Shown here: one piece after another, positions 53,026 to 64,000 of the stretch
How the letters are laid out: each line of letters starts with the position of its first letter
Position numbering within the stretch: the stretch's first letter is position 1
Assembly: GCA_963920765.1 (NCBI GenBank)
Contig: OY987243.1
Span: 14,322,001-14,386,000, forward strand
Direction of reading: 5' to 3'
DNA from: Ulota crispa
Lineage: Eukaryota > Streptophyta > Bryopsida > Orthotrichales > Orthotrichaceae
Length of the DNA stretch: 64,000 bases
The notes under the pieces: model-generated
Seen by the model: only the letters and a program-made list of their open reading frames with translations
Database searches by the model: none
What the model was told of the DNA's origin: nothing
Made by a program: the position numbers and the translations under genes

Positions 53026-53790
53026 TTTTGAATCTTTTGGGAATCTTTTGGAAATCTTTTGGAAATCTTTTGGGAATTTTTTGTGAATCTTTAAGAATCT
53101 TTAAGAATCATTTGGAAATCATTGAGAATCTTTTCAAGATTTTTAAAAACATTTAAGAATCTTTTTGAGATTTTAAAATCTTTGAGAATCTTCTTGGAAT
53201 ATTTGAGAATCTTTTAGGAATCATTAAGAATCTTTGGAAATCTTTGGGAATCTTTTCAAGTTTTTTTGAAATCTTTGAGAATGCTTGAGGACAATTGAGA
53301 ATCTTTGAGAATCGTTTAAGAATCTTTGAGAATCTTTGGAAATCTTTGGGAATCTTTTCAAGTTTTTTTGGAATCTTTGAGAATGCTTGAGGACAATTGA
53401 GAATCTTTGAGAATCGTTTAAGAATCTTTTAGGAATCATTGAGAATCTTTTTCAAGATTTTAGAATCTTTAGGAATCTTCTTGGAATCTTTGAGAATCTT
53501 TGAAAATCGTTGGAAATCTTTTCAAATTTTTTTGGAATCTTTGAGAATGTTTGAGAATCTTTGGAAATCTTTGAGAATATTTGAGAATCTTTTTGGAATC
53601 TTCTTGGAAGCTTTGAGAATCTTTAAGAATCTTTGGGAATCTTTGGGAATCTTTGGAAATCTTTGGGAATCTTTTGAGGACCTTTTTGGAAATTTTAAAA
53701 ATCTTTGAGAATCTCTGCGAATTTTCAAGAACCTTTTTGGAATCTTTGAAAATCTTTTTAAAATCTTTATGAAATTTGTTAAAATACTTC
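53026..53790. repeat. GAATCTTT(G/T)-type minisatellite, about 760 bp
   Basis: A short unit of about 10-12 bp (GAATCTTTGA, GGAATCTTTT and variants) repeats throughout, with an internal duplication of roughly 105 bp (GGAATCTTTTCAAGTTTTTT ... GAGAATGCTTGAGGACAATT) at about 53233 and 53337. Long frames opened on both strands (KDSQRFPKI-type and ESLRIFENL-type repeats) follow from the unit length. Confidence 0.95.
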
Positions 53791-54723
53791 AAAATATTTA
53801 TAGAAATAGAATCTCTTATACTGAATTAGAGTCCTTTAGGAATCTTTTTGTAATTCATCAAAATACTTTAAAATAGTTTTAATAAAAAAACTATTACAAT
53901 AGTTTAGGTTTGTTTTTGAAATCTTTCTAGAATTTTTTTGGACTTCATTAAAATGTTTTGAAGTTTTAAAAAATAAAAGAAGTTTTCAAAAAACATAGAA
54001 TCTTTTAGAAGTTTGAGTGTACATTGATTGGTTTTATTTTCTTTACTCTTCACAATTTGGTTAGATTTAAAATTAGCAGCCTTTAAAGTCAAGTAAAAAC
54101 ATGACCATAATAACAAAAAAATCAATAGTTTTCTGTTGATTTGGACACTTTTGGACACAACTTCACTAATTCAACAAAATTTTATATAAAAAGTACAACA
54201 TTTTGTTGTTTTAAATACCAAAATTTCTTTACAAACAAATATAAGCGATGCTCCTCAATTCTTTGAAAAAATCATATATGTCCCTCAAAGATTAAAAGTA
54301 CCAAAAATATCTTTCCTTTTTGTATAAATATCAACAATGCTTCTAATATATTGGGAAAATATTAAAAATGCTCCTCAACTATTTTAAATTATTTACATCT
54401 TTGTGTTATATGATAACCAAGTGTATAGTTTAATGCAAATTCTTACAAGAAACCAAAGGTGATTTTTACATTTCAAATAACACAAGGATATATTTAACAT
54501 TTCAAAATAGAAGAGCTTTTTTATTACTTTTCCAAAATAATAGGAATATAATTGATACTCCTACAAAAAATAAGGAATATTTTTTATGTTTCACATATTT
54601 TTGGCGTAAACTTGATATTTTGAAAGACTTAAAGGGTATTTTTAGTGTTTTTCCTTCTATTACCAACCAAATGAATTAATAAAAAAACAATCTTATAAAA
54701 CATTTATATAAGCTTTAAAAGAT
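53791..54723. other. AT-rich intergenic DNA, nothing recognised
   Basis: Low complexity with no gene-like frame and no terminal repeats. Confidence 0.35.
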
Positions 54724-55136
54724 GGGAATTGATATGTGTACCACGCCCTTCCAATTACTATACCACACCACCGGATAAATTTTAGATTTCTACCACCAAA
54801 AAGCTGAATTTGAAAATTTTGAATTCAAATTTGGACTTAGAGACCATGGTATTGTCTAGAATCATAAAAAAAGTTGCAGTTCAACAACACCCAATGAAAA
54901 AGTTTAGTTAGGGAAAAAATTGTTAATTTTACTTTCATTTGTAAAAAAAGATAAGCTTTTTCATTGGGTGTTGTTAAATTGCAACTTGTTTTTATGGTCC
55001 TAGACAATATCATGGTCTCTAAGTCCAAATTTGAATTCAAAATTCTCAAACTCAAATTTTTGATGGTAGAAATCTAAAATTTACCTTGGAGGTGTGGTAC
55101 AGTAATTCAAAAGGTGTGGTTCACATATTAATGCCC
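54724..55136. mobile_element. Long-arm foldback element, 413 bp
   Basis: GGGAATTGATATGTGTACC to CACATATTAATGCCC, with arms as in the 38040 copy and a central TTTTTCATTGGGTGTTGTT. The flanks TTAAAAGAT and TTAAAAAAT are a 9-bp duplication with one difference, supporting the Mutator-type assignment. Confidence 0.92.
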
Positions 55137-55606
55137 TTAAAAAATGTCCAAAACTATTCAAGGGTCTATAGAATTTGGATTTTATAATTGCAAGGTTTTA
55201 ATTCCATAACTTTTCACGATTTCATGTTATTTAAAGCTATCAAACTATGGAGGCTATTTTAACATAATAAGGTTCTTTTTACAAAAAAACTAGCACTAAA
55301 TAATAATTATTAATGAATCCAACCTTTGCCTGCAACTATCCTTTTGAGATTTGTGAATTCCAATAAAAATTTATAAACAAAATCAAAAGGGTGGAAATAA
55401 ACTATTTTTTAAAATTTCTAAACACCTTCTCTGATTTTAGCTCATAACTTTTGATAAAAAGATTGTAATCTAAAAAAAGTTGTTGGAGGTGAAAGTAAAA
55501 TACATTTACCAACTTTCTTAGTTCTAAGTTTTTTGAAAAAGTCCTTTAATGGGCCGAAATAGCCTTCAAAGTCTACTGGCTTACTAAAAACATGAACATT
55601 TAATGT
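55137..55606. other. AT-rich intergenic DNA, nothing recognised
   Basis: No motif, repeat end or coding signal was identified. Confidence 0.35.
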
Positions 55607-55617
55607 AAAAATAGAAT

Positions 55618-55849
55618 CATGATACTATTGTGCACATGTGTGGGTGCACGTGCGTTAGTGGTTATGAGTAATGTGGTAGAGTTGTGGAGTGTGAGCCCAG
55701 AGGTGGGGGGTTCAAACTCCAATGTCGGCAGCCTTGCCCGATGGTGCGGGCAGCTACCTGACGCCATGAGCAGCTGCCTAGCTCCTAGAAAATTTTGTTT
55801 TTTTATTAAAAAAAAAAAATCTATGAAAAAAAAAAAAAAAAAAGATAAA
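55618..55849 (+). mobile_element. tRNA-derived SINE, about 232 bp
   Basis: The head contains a pol III A-box-like TTAGTGGTTATGAG and a B box GGTTCAAACTCC about 40 bp downstream. A G+C-rich body follows, then a T-rich stretch and an A-rich tail. The 11-bp direct repeat AAAAATAGAAT flanks it (55607-55617 and 55850-55860), as expected for LINE-driven insertion. It has no coding capacity. I do not recognise the named family. Confidence 0.85.
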
Positions 55850-56061
55850 AAAAATAGAATTGAAGAACATAAAATACGTGAAAATTAATAAAAAAATCAA
55901 TAGGAAACTAACAAAAAACAACAAACAATCAACAAAAAATTAACAAAAAAGTCAACATACTCTTGTTGAAAAGTACCCAAATCAACTTGACCAAATCCAC
56001 AAAAAAAATCAACAGTTTTGGTTGAAATTTTGTTGATTTTGTGCTAAGTTTTCTACTAGTG

Positions 56062-56453
56062 TTATTGTTGCAACACCCTAAATTGCTAATGTGACACCTC
56101 TTGTGAGCATAAAATGTGATTTTTAATGCTGATTTTTTTATTTTGATCAAAAGATTTGTTTCACCTTTTATCATTCTAAGTCTATACTCAAAAAATAACA
56201 AGTGTGCTTCTATTTGAAACTAAAGTTATAGGACTTTTGAGTTACTTAAAGCAAAAAATATATCAAAAATAATATTGGTACAATAATATTTCCACAAAAA
56301 TTTGTGTTTATCATTTTTTTTTTCAAGGAGGTGCTAGTGCAATGATTGAATGAATGATGGACCACTTTAAAAATATAAAATAGCACTAAATGATCAAACT
56401 TCATGCTCACAAGGGTGTCCCATTAGTAATTTAGGGTGTTGTTGTAGTAATTC
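56062..56453. mobile_element. hAT-like MITE, second copy, about 392 bp
   Basis: The ends CACCCTAAATTGCTAATGTG and ...AGTAATTTAGGGTG are inverted, and the interior follows the 1250-1650 copy through GGATTTTTGAGTTACTTAAAG-like sequence, TCAAGGAGGTG and GAATGAATGATGGACCACTT. The outermost left bases have diverged, so its limit is approximate and no target duplication is seen. Confidence 0.82.
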
Positions 56454-56983
56454 CTTACAAAAAAGCTTCAATGTTTTTGAATGACCACTGCCAGTTGAAC
56501 TTTATGGAGAGTTCTACAATACAAGTACACTCACACCTGGCACACTCAATTTGCAAATCTAGTGGAAAGAGAAAAAAGTAGTCTCCACTATAGAAAAGCA
56601 GTTGTATCTCAAGCGACTCCAAAAGGTAAATGCTTTGCGAAGCAAATCCGATCCGATTGATTATCATTGCAATTCAATTTATCTTGGAAGAAAGGAACAT
56701 CTTCACATCTAGCATTACTAGCAAATCACTCTTCAATAGACCAGAGTTGAAGAATGCAACAACAACAATTCAGAAATGTCTTATTGTAATCAACTCTTGC
56801 ATGCTAATTGGGCTTGATCTTTCCCATAGTCCAATGTCCATAATAACAACAAACAACAACAGAATTGAAATATTTCTTACATGCCCAAACGGCGACATCA
56901 AAGCAAGAGATTTTGCATCCATTTGATAGATGGAATATTCATTCTGGAATGCATGTCGCTAGCACAAAGATTGAAAACACAAA
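56454..56983. other. Intergenic, no supported gene
   Basis: A 98-codon frame at 56630-56926 (+) shows no domain. No repeat was recognised. Confidence 0.35.
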
Positions 56984-57237
56984 AAACCATATTAGATAAA
57001 TTGGGAAAAAGAGTACATAATGGGACTTTCACTATTTCTGTCATTATGTAAAATTCAGCATATTACAAAAAAAAGCATACAATTTCTTGTACAATATTAA
57101 AGTCTTAGTGTTTGTCTACAAGATTTTCAAGTAATTTTTGACTTTGAGCTATAGCTATGCTTACATTTATTATATGCAAGATTAGGGTGGAGTACAAAAT
57201 GGTACCTCCGTTTTTCCCAATGTACCTAATATGGTGT
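56984..57237. mobile_element. ACACCATATT-family MITE, about 254 bp
   Basis: AAACCATATTAGATAAATTG on the left and CAATGTACCTAATATGGTGT on the right; inner arms carry GAGTACATAATGGG and GGAGTACAAAATGGTACC. It is the fifth copy of the family, 30 kb from the other four. Confidence 0.82.
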
Positions 57238-59536
57238 TACAATTATTCCTTTGTAACAATGCTCTTCTGACGCTTATACATGGACAATGAGAGTAGTTTT
57301 AATTCTTCCAAAATACTTTTTTTATTGATATAAACAAATTGGTTATTCCTTCTCTACATTGATGTATTTCATAGTTTTGTTTAAAGTTCTCGTCAAAGCT
57401 TTTTCAATCATTTATAATTGGAAAAGGTGAATCCAAATTTGTTGGGGTTGAATAAATATGAACATGAATTTTGTTTATAAGAGAAATTATAAGCTTTTAT
57501 TTTTTGCTCATGAGACAATCAAGCCATGATAAATATGAGATTGAGTTCAACCATTGATAACTTTAAAAAGACAATTAAAAGGAATGTTGTATTTTAATAA
57601 TTGCAATGTCCTTAATATTGCAAAAGCTTTGAGTTGAAGGGAGGCAAAATGAGCGCCTTTCAAATGAGAGATTAAACATAGATTGATCTTATGATCATAA
57701 ATGATGAATAATCAGGCAACCTTGCATTTAAAAGGCTAGCCTAAAATTTGAAAGTCATATGAGAAGCTTGCTAATATGTCAATTGTATAGCTTTGGTCTT
57801 GAAATTGTTGGAAAAATAATAAATAGGTGGAGGCAACTAAGGCCAAAAGAGTACATAACAATATATTTATACAACACGTGAATAATGCTTAAAGCAAGGG
57901 TTTTAGAGCTAGTGCTACACAATTGCACAAGCAAAGGTTTAGAAATTAGATTGCCAAATGCCCATATCTATGATTACATTTCTACCTTTAGCTTAGAAGA
58001 TTGGATGCATTTACAAGGGTATATTTACATTAAAAAAATTAGAGCTATGGATTTCTATAGCATCTTTTATATATGATAGTATGAAGCAAGGTAGTTGAGT
58101 TGCAATCTAACTAATCATGATAGATTACTAGTACCTATATTTTGGTAGACTAATTAGGCTTCAAAGTAGTATACTTGCTTTTCTTTGCGGTTTCATACAT
58201 ATTTTGTAAAATTGTGTGGTTTCAATGATGCATTATTCTAGGTGTGATTTTTCATAAATTTTTTAATCTTGATTGTTTAATTAATTTGCAATCCTTTTGT
58301 GCTCATTGTAATTTGTATGCCCAATTCAAAAGGCTATTATGTTGAAAACCTTGCAATTTCAAAAAGCAATAGATATTTTAACATTTCATGCATAGGTTGG
58401 ACACATCCTTCAAAATACCTCCCAACAATTTGAGAGGAGGACCTTGAGCTCAAGGAATTGAAGTATTGCACATATGTGTTTGTGGAGCCATAATGAAAAA
58501 TTTCAATTTTTTTTACAAAAAAGGGTTAAGGTAAAATCTATTCAATATGTTGGAGTTGCTAAGTTGTATCCTCCTTTGTAATTCTAGACCATATCAAGAT
58601 TTCTAAATCCAAGTGTGAATTCAAAATTCCGTAACCTGATGATAAATATATATACATTGTCAACCTTTTTGACAGGTGAAAGCCATGCTTTTTCACCATG
58701 CTCCATTTACACAATAAACTAAGGCAAGCCCAGCTAGCTCAAGAACTCCGGAATCTCCACAAACAGGCCCATGGCACGTTCCCTAACAAGTGTTCCCAAT
58801 TAAAATCCACAGCGCAGAGACGCAAATACATTATGTAGATCTATGGGCTGTACTCTCTTGTGCGCAAAGTGAGGTTCCAACAAACTCAATGCCACAAAGT
58901 GACGAGATTGCCCTAGAATTATACAAGAGGAAGACTCTAATAGTGTGAATGTGGCTCTTTCAAAAAGTGATGAGAGTAAGGCAGAAATACCATGAATGGT
59001 TAAAATAAGCCACTTAGTCAGTAAGATATGGCGAAGTTCTTGAGAAATTAACTTCCATTTGTATAGAAACAAGGATAAGGAAGAATGTAAAAAAAAACTC
59101 AAGAATGAATATTTTATGCAATATAAATGTGGATTCTTCATTTGGACCTATTCTTGTTTCATAAGTGCATCTTAAATGGCTATCTTTAGAATCTTATTTC
59201 GCAACAAGTGTGAACCAATCAAATGCAAGAAAATAGCATCTTCTCAAAATCTTTTTTGGAGCCAGTTATTGTTAGTTTCACAACAATCTACTCTGTCGTT
59301 AGAGGGGGTAACGGTTTATGGTATTCCTACCTTAGTAAATCTTTAATCGATAATAGTTCTCTAGATTTTCTAGATTCCCAAAGTTATCGGATGGCTGTGC
59401 CTTTTAAGAAAAGTCTGTCATATCCAAATGGAGAGGGAATAGGTTTAATAAATGTTCAATAAAGCATGTTTCTCGTTCATTTTTTCTCATATCAATTGCT
59501 ATAGTGAAGCACCTTCAAATCTTCATTGCATCAACC
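57238..59536. other. Intergenic; one foldback relic, no gene
   Basis: Near 58585-58635 a fragment (AATTCTAGACCATATCAAG, TGTGAATTCAAAATTC) resembles an arm of the 38040-type foldback family. Open frames at 58800-59141 (-) and 59223-59462 (+) have no recognisable motif. Confidence 0.4.
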
Positions 59537-60469
59537 ATAACCTCTAAAGGACTAACCCCCTTTTTTTGTGAAAATCACTAAAAACTGCCACTTTTAGGAG
59601 ATTTAGTAAAAAGGGATTTTATGTTTTGTTTTTGGGAAATCCAGCCATAGGATCTTGCCCCAGACTAGAAGAGGTACTTGTGGGAAAAAAATTAGCTCAT
59701 TGCAAATGGAGAGGAGTGAGATATTTACGTCTAAAGTGAAGAAAAAAAAAGTTATTTTCCAAGCTGCCCAAAAAATTCAGAAACCTTTAACCACTCTTAT
59801 AACAAAAAAATTGCTTCCCAAAGTTGCACTTTATTTTTCCATGTAAGAGATCAAGTTAGGTATGTGGGAGAATTTTCAAATCAATTGGAACTATACCACA
59901 CATGGGAAAAAATAGTAAGTAAAACGAAGTAGAGAATGAGTCAAAACACAAAATTGTTAAGAAATTAATTATTGAAATGAAAAATGCAAATCCCAAAGGT
60001 TGTAATATAGTGGTAAATAATATACTTCTTTTGGTTTGATTCTTTTTGAAAACATTGAAAATTGAGTAAAATAAAGGACTTCAAAGTTTATTTTAGAGTA
60101 GAGAATCTATAGTTGGCCACAAACAAAAACTCCTCATAACTTTTATGCCATTGATTGAAATTGAATGATTCAAAGCTTCCCATGTATAAAAAAATCTAAA
60201 GACCTTATTCCAAACTTTATTTTTTTTAAATACAAATTTTAAGAAGTTTTTGGGCTGCCTAGATGGGCAATCCTCCCCAAATTTTCATAAATTCATGCAT
60301 AATTTCTTCATCAAATGTTGGAATGAAGAAAAAATTAGATGCTCACATAGATCTTTGAATTCCCCACCTTCCAAAAAAGTTTCAAAAAATCACACAAAGT
60401 CGTTTAGCCATAGGTACATGCCCAAAGTTCAACCTGTTCTTGAAAAGACAATGATCCTTTAGGGATTAA
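59537..60469 (+). mobile_element. TTAA element, subfamily A, about 933 bp
   Basis: The left end ATAA-CCTCTAAAGGACTAACC (target site changed by one base) and right end AATGATCCTTTAGGGA-TTAA. It follows the 20391 copy closely, including GATCTTGCCCCAGACTAGAAG and GGAATGAAGAAAAAATT. It has no ORF. Confidence 0.9.
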
Positions 60470-60589
60470 TTTAACAAAATGGATTTCAAAAAGATGCAGT
60501 TAAAAAAAATTATAACCCAAACAACAGCTTCAAATGTCTATTTTGAGCTTGAGCAAGTATGGGCCGCCATTAGTCTTGTATTTATCCTT

Positions 60590-61531
60590 TTAATTCCTAA
60601 AGGACCATTGCCACTTAGGGGGACAAATTGGTCTTTGGGCATGTATCTTTGGATAAGCTACTTTGGGTGATTTATTGAAACTTAATCAAGGTGGGAAATT
60701 CAAAGATCTATGTAGGCATCTAATTTTTTCTTCATTTTGACATTCAACAACAAAGTTATGCAAGAAATTACAAAACTAGGGAGGGAGGGGGAGTTTGGGC
60801 AACCCAAAAAGCTTCTTAAAATTTGTATTTAAAAAAAATAAAGTTTGGAATAAGGTCTTTAGATTTTTTTATACATGGGAAGCTTTGAATCATTCAATTT
60901 CAATCAATGGCATAAAAGTTATGAGGAGTTTTTGTTTGTGGCCAACTATAGATTCTCTACTCTAAAATAAACTTTGAAGTCCTTTATTTTACTCAATTTT
61001 CAATGTTTTCAAAAAGAATCAAACCAAAAGAAGTATATTATTTACCACTATATTACAACCTTTGGGATTTGCATTTTTCATTTCAATAATTAATTTCTTA
61101 ACAATTTTGTGTTTTGACTCATTCTCTACTTCGTTTTACTTACTATTTTTTCCCATGTGTGGTATAGTTCCAATTGATTTGAAAATTTTCCCACACGTAC
61201 CTAACATGTAACTAATCTCCTACACTCAAAAATAAAAGCACAAATTTTGGGTTGAGAATTTTTTTTCATATAAGAGTAATCATAAGTTTCTGAAATTTAC
61301 TGGCAGCAAGGAAAAAACATTTTTCCCTTCACTTCATATGTAAATATCTCCCTCCTCTCCATCTAGAATGACCTGATTTTCTTTTCCATAAGTACCTTCT
61401 CTAGTCTAAGGCAAGATCCAATGGTTGGATTTCTAAATTTTAAAAAAAAATCTACCTTCTTACTCATCCCCTAGAAGTGGCACTTTTCACTAATTTTGGC
61501 AGAAAAAAGGACTTGGTCCTTTAGGGGTTAA
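60590..61531 (-). mobile_element. TTAA element, subfamily B, 942 bp
   Basis: On the minus strand TTAA-CCCCTAAAGGACCAAG to CAATGGTCCTTTAGGAA-TTAA. Shared AGGTCATTCTAGATGGAG and TTCCTTGCTGCCAGTAAA place it with 19455-20394. It faces the subfamily A copy tail to tail across about 120 bp. Confidence 0.9.
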
Positions 61532-61830
61532 GGACCATGAGATTATATTTTGATTGCAGGGAGTGGATCCTAGCCTATAGATTGAAATCACTTAACAATT
61601 TAAAATTTGGTATTGGAGAACACATGTGATCACAAGAATTTTGCATCCGTCTAAAAATAACAACGGACTCAGGTATGTGAGTTGACAAATAATGATGTTT
61701 ATATATCATGGCTTCAAAATACGTATCCACTTTTTTGGTCAAACATGGATCAAAGCAACAACACAACACATCACATATCCAAGAAAAATATCAAATTTCA
61801 ATTGCACAATCCTAAAAGATCTCAAATTGC

Positions 61831-62604
61831 TTAACCCGTAAAAGACTAAAGAGCCCAATATGGCCAAACGGGGTCTTGGAGGTGTAAAAGTAGACAAAAA
61901 AGTCATTGCATGCTCAAGTTTTGGTTTGCCACTCAAGTCCAAATGGAGCTAAAAGTCCAACAAAACTTTTGGATCGGCTTGTTGTTCCTTGAAGCCTCTA
62001 GATTTTGCACCAAAACGTTTGAATTTACTATTTTTAATATTAAAAATATTAATGAGAGTGTATATAGGCATTGTACATTGCATTGTGGATGGAGGAATTT
62101 TGGATGGGACGGGTTGGAAGCCCACACTCCCACGTATAGGGGAGAAGGTTGGTGATGTGCCACTTTTTTTTCTCTCAATTGAGCAAGTTTTTGTAGCTCT
62201 AAAGTAGTGAGCCAACTAGATCCACTTACTTTGAATGACTATAAGTTTTGGATTTTTTTCCCATTTGAGGAGTTTTTTTCCATCAAGTATAGCTAAACAC
62301 AGTCTCATGGGATCAACCATTAGGTAATTGTTATTTTTAGGAAAAAATCACATCAAAGCCCAAAATCCTTATTGTGAACTACTACCCAAATTAATAAACA
62401 TGAGATTCCCAACGATGGGGATTTTGCATATTTAATTGGATTTGAAATCAAATTGGCTTAAAACTTTTGATTTATAGTTGGGTATAAAATGACTAGTTTG
62501 GATTGTGTGAATACTTATTCAACTTTCTAAAAAGTGAGGGAATGTGCTGAAGATTCCATATTGGAGGTATGCTAAATTTTCTTAGCAAGACGCTTAGGGG
62601 TTAA
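61831..62604. mobile_element. TTAA-flanked element, 774 bp
   Basis: TTAA-CCCGTAAAAGACTAAAG to GCAAGACGCTTAGGGG-TTAA. The interior differs from the 0.94-kb family, but the ends belong to the same group. No transposase-like ORF is present. Confidence 0.7.
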
Positions 62605-63195
62605 GAAATATGCATGTATTGTTTTCTTATACATTAGTAGTACAATGATGGTATTTGAAGATCTATTGAAATGTTGTTGTCATCTCACCTTTAAAATTTG
62701 TCATCCTACATGTAAGGCCAATTCTTGATTGTTTTCACCAATCAGATTTTTCATAACAATTATCAAATTTCTTGTAGTATCAATTTAGGGTAGCAAAGAA
62801 AGTGGGATTTTGACCATTTTGTCCACTTAACTACACTTTGTGATTGCTATTTTTAACTATTTTGTGTGAAACTAGTCTTATTGGAAAGGTAGGAGACCCT
62901 GCTTTTTAGAAATGTAAAGCTCTTCTCAATCAACGCTTGCATGAAGCGATAACATTTGAAACCGCACAAGCATGAAAAACTATAGATTTTCCACTTACCA
63001 CTCACTCAATTATTATACTATTTCACCTCCAATAGTAGATCTAGATGAAATTTTGTCACATCACAATGAACAAGATGTCCACATTTGTATGGTTAGATTA
63101 TTAAAATTGGATCCATAATTGATTCAACTTCACATCCAAATTTATTACCCGTGGTATTAGTGGATTTTGTGAAAATGTGTGCGGTCCTTAAAGGG
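62605..63195. other. Possible further TTAA element, left end not found
   Basis: The right margin reads GGTCCTTAAAGGG-TTAA at 63187-63199, a good right end for the TTAA group, sharing its TTAA with the next element. I cannot identify the matching left end, so this is recorded as a candidate only. No gene is visible. Confidence 0.4.
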
Positions 63196-63914
63196 TTAAC
63201 CCTTGAACGCCCTAGAGGACCAAAAGCGTCCTCGCATGATTTCAAAGCCTTGTTTGAGGCACTGGATCTCATTTTTTGGTCTTGCTATAAATTACAATTA
63301 TGAAGGCATTCAAGTTGACCATGTCAATGGAGTAATGGTAAGGAAAGCTAAATGTTGTACAAGTGCTGCAAAAGATTTCAGTGGATGATGCACCATACGA
63401 GGAGTGGTGGCAAGCAGTGTTTACAAGCTGCAATTGGGCAATATCCCTTGTTGGCAAGGGTTCAAGCATGTTCTAGATCTTTATTGTGGTAATCCTCAAT
63501 GACGGTGTTGGTCATTGTTTTTTGTGCAATAGTAACTTGAAACCCTAAACTTTACAGAAAAAGAAGCACAATCTTCAAAAAGTTGCAAGTGTGTGCATTC
63601 ACATCTAATCCTGCTACTCACAAAAATTGAGATGAATTAGGAGCTTATAGAATTTGTAAAAATCCTCAAATAGCAACTATCTACCAAAAAAAGAAATTCT
63701 GTCATCACGTGATATTTGATCAAATGTTATAATCTTCCATCTTCCATGGTTAGTTGTTCCCTAAATTTGCAAGTCGTTCTAAAAACAGGTGTTCCATTGT
63801 TTTCAATGGTCACTTTTTATGGATCATTAGATGGACTGAGATGCAATGCATCAAAGTTGTAGGTCTCCCAAAACCTTGATTTTGGTGAAAATGGCATGGG
63901 CGCTTAGGGGTTAA
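63196..63914. mobile_element. TTAA-flanked element, 719 bp
   Basis: TTAA-CCCTTGAACGCCCTAGAGG to GCATGGGCGCTTAGGGG-TTAA. Its right terminus (CCCCTAAGCG on the reverse strand) matches that of the 61831 element. No convincing ORF. Confidence 0.75.
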
Positions 63915-64000
63915 TGTCACTATTGCACCACCAATTCTGTGAATTTGAGGAATAGTACTTGTGCTTGATTAAATTGACAAGAAACAGGAGAGGAAATGCG

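Noticed and set aside
53224-53792. Repetitive frames on both strands in the 53-kb array
   Set aside because: They are by-products of the GAATCTTT-type minisatellite and lack independent support.

Overview
The window reads as nuclear DNA of a land plant. Three multi-exon genes belong to plant-typical families: an inositol tris/tetrakisphosphate kinase, a PPR-SMR protein and a CBS-CBS-PB1 membrane protein. They have short spliceosomal introns, and there is a Stowaway-type MITE and a tRNA-derived SINE. I cannot fix the species. The gene models fit any land plant, and a non-flowering plant is possible but not shown. Coding exons are clearly richer in G+C than the very AT-rich DNA around them.

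Gene layout. (1) 7754-9392 (+): ITPK, two exons; its intron carries a foldback element and its leader is internally duplicated. (2) 23546-23971 (+): a small intronless ORF of unknown function. (3) 30627-33522 (-): a PPR-SMR gene, three coding exons, 880 aa, with a long intron in its 5' leader. (4) 40912-45960 (-): a CBS-CBS-PB1 gene, 14 coding exons, 563 aa, including one GC-AG intron. (5) 46963-47550 (-): a 195-aa ORF joining a QALGGH-like zinc finger to a region like the C-terminus of plant En/Spm (Ptta) transposases. I see no tRNA, rRNA or CRISPR locus. The genes have no visible pathway link; they look like independent loci in repeat-rich DNA.

The rest is dominated by small non-autonomous DNA elements. 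Those listed add up to about 18 kb. The most striking group has ends like CCCCTAAAGG...CCTTTAGGGG lying between TTAA target sites: 2833-3808, 4401-5349, 9917-10962, 12384-12614, 15255-15660, 19455-20394, 20391-21328, 26268-26707, 29236-29837 with 29737-29830 inside it, 34495-34729, 39708-39949, 39998-40168, 59537-60469, 60590-61531, 61831-62604 and 63196-63914. Their middles differ widely but the ends and TTAA sites are shared, as expected if one TTAA-targeting (piggyBac- or Kolobok-like) transposase mobilised them. One copy sits inside the terminal repeat of another, two pairs form large inverted dimers, one is a near-complete hairpin, and one contains an expanded 22-bp minisatellite whose single-unit relative lies 2.5 kb away.

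Other families: long foldback elements of about 412 bp with 9-bp target duplications (38040, 38810, 48773, 54724); Mutator-like MITEs with 9-bp duplications (16938, 35841, the latter hosting another MITE); an hAT-like MITE with an 8-bp duplication (1250, 56062); an ACACCATATT-ended family in five copies (24.6-26.8 kb, 57 kb); an intronic foldback family (8449, 13939); and minisatellites at 10.0-10.9, 21.8-22.2, 51.9, 52.5 and 53.0-53.8 kb. Two opposite-facing copies of a decayed long repeat with CT-rich internal tandem repeats (about 15.7-18.3 and 49.8-52.35 kb) look like fossil LTR-type elements.
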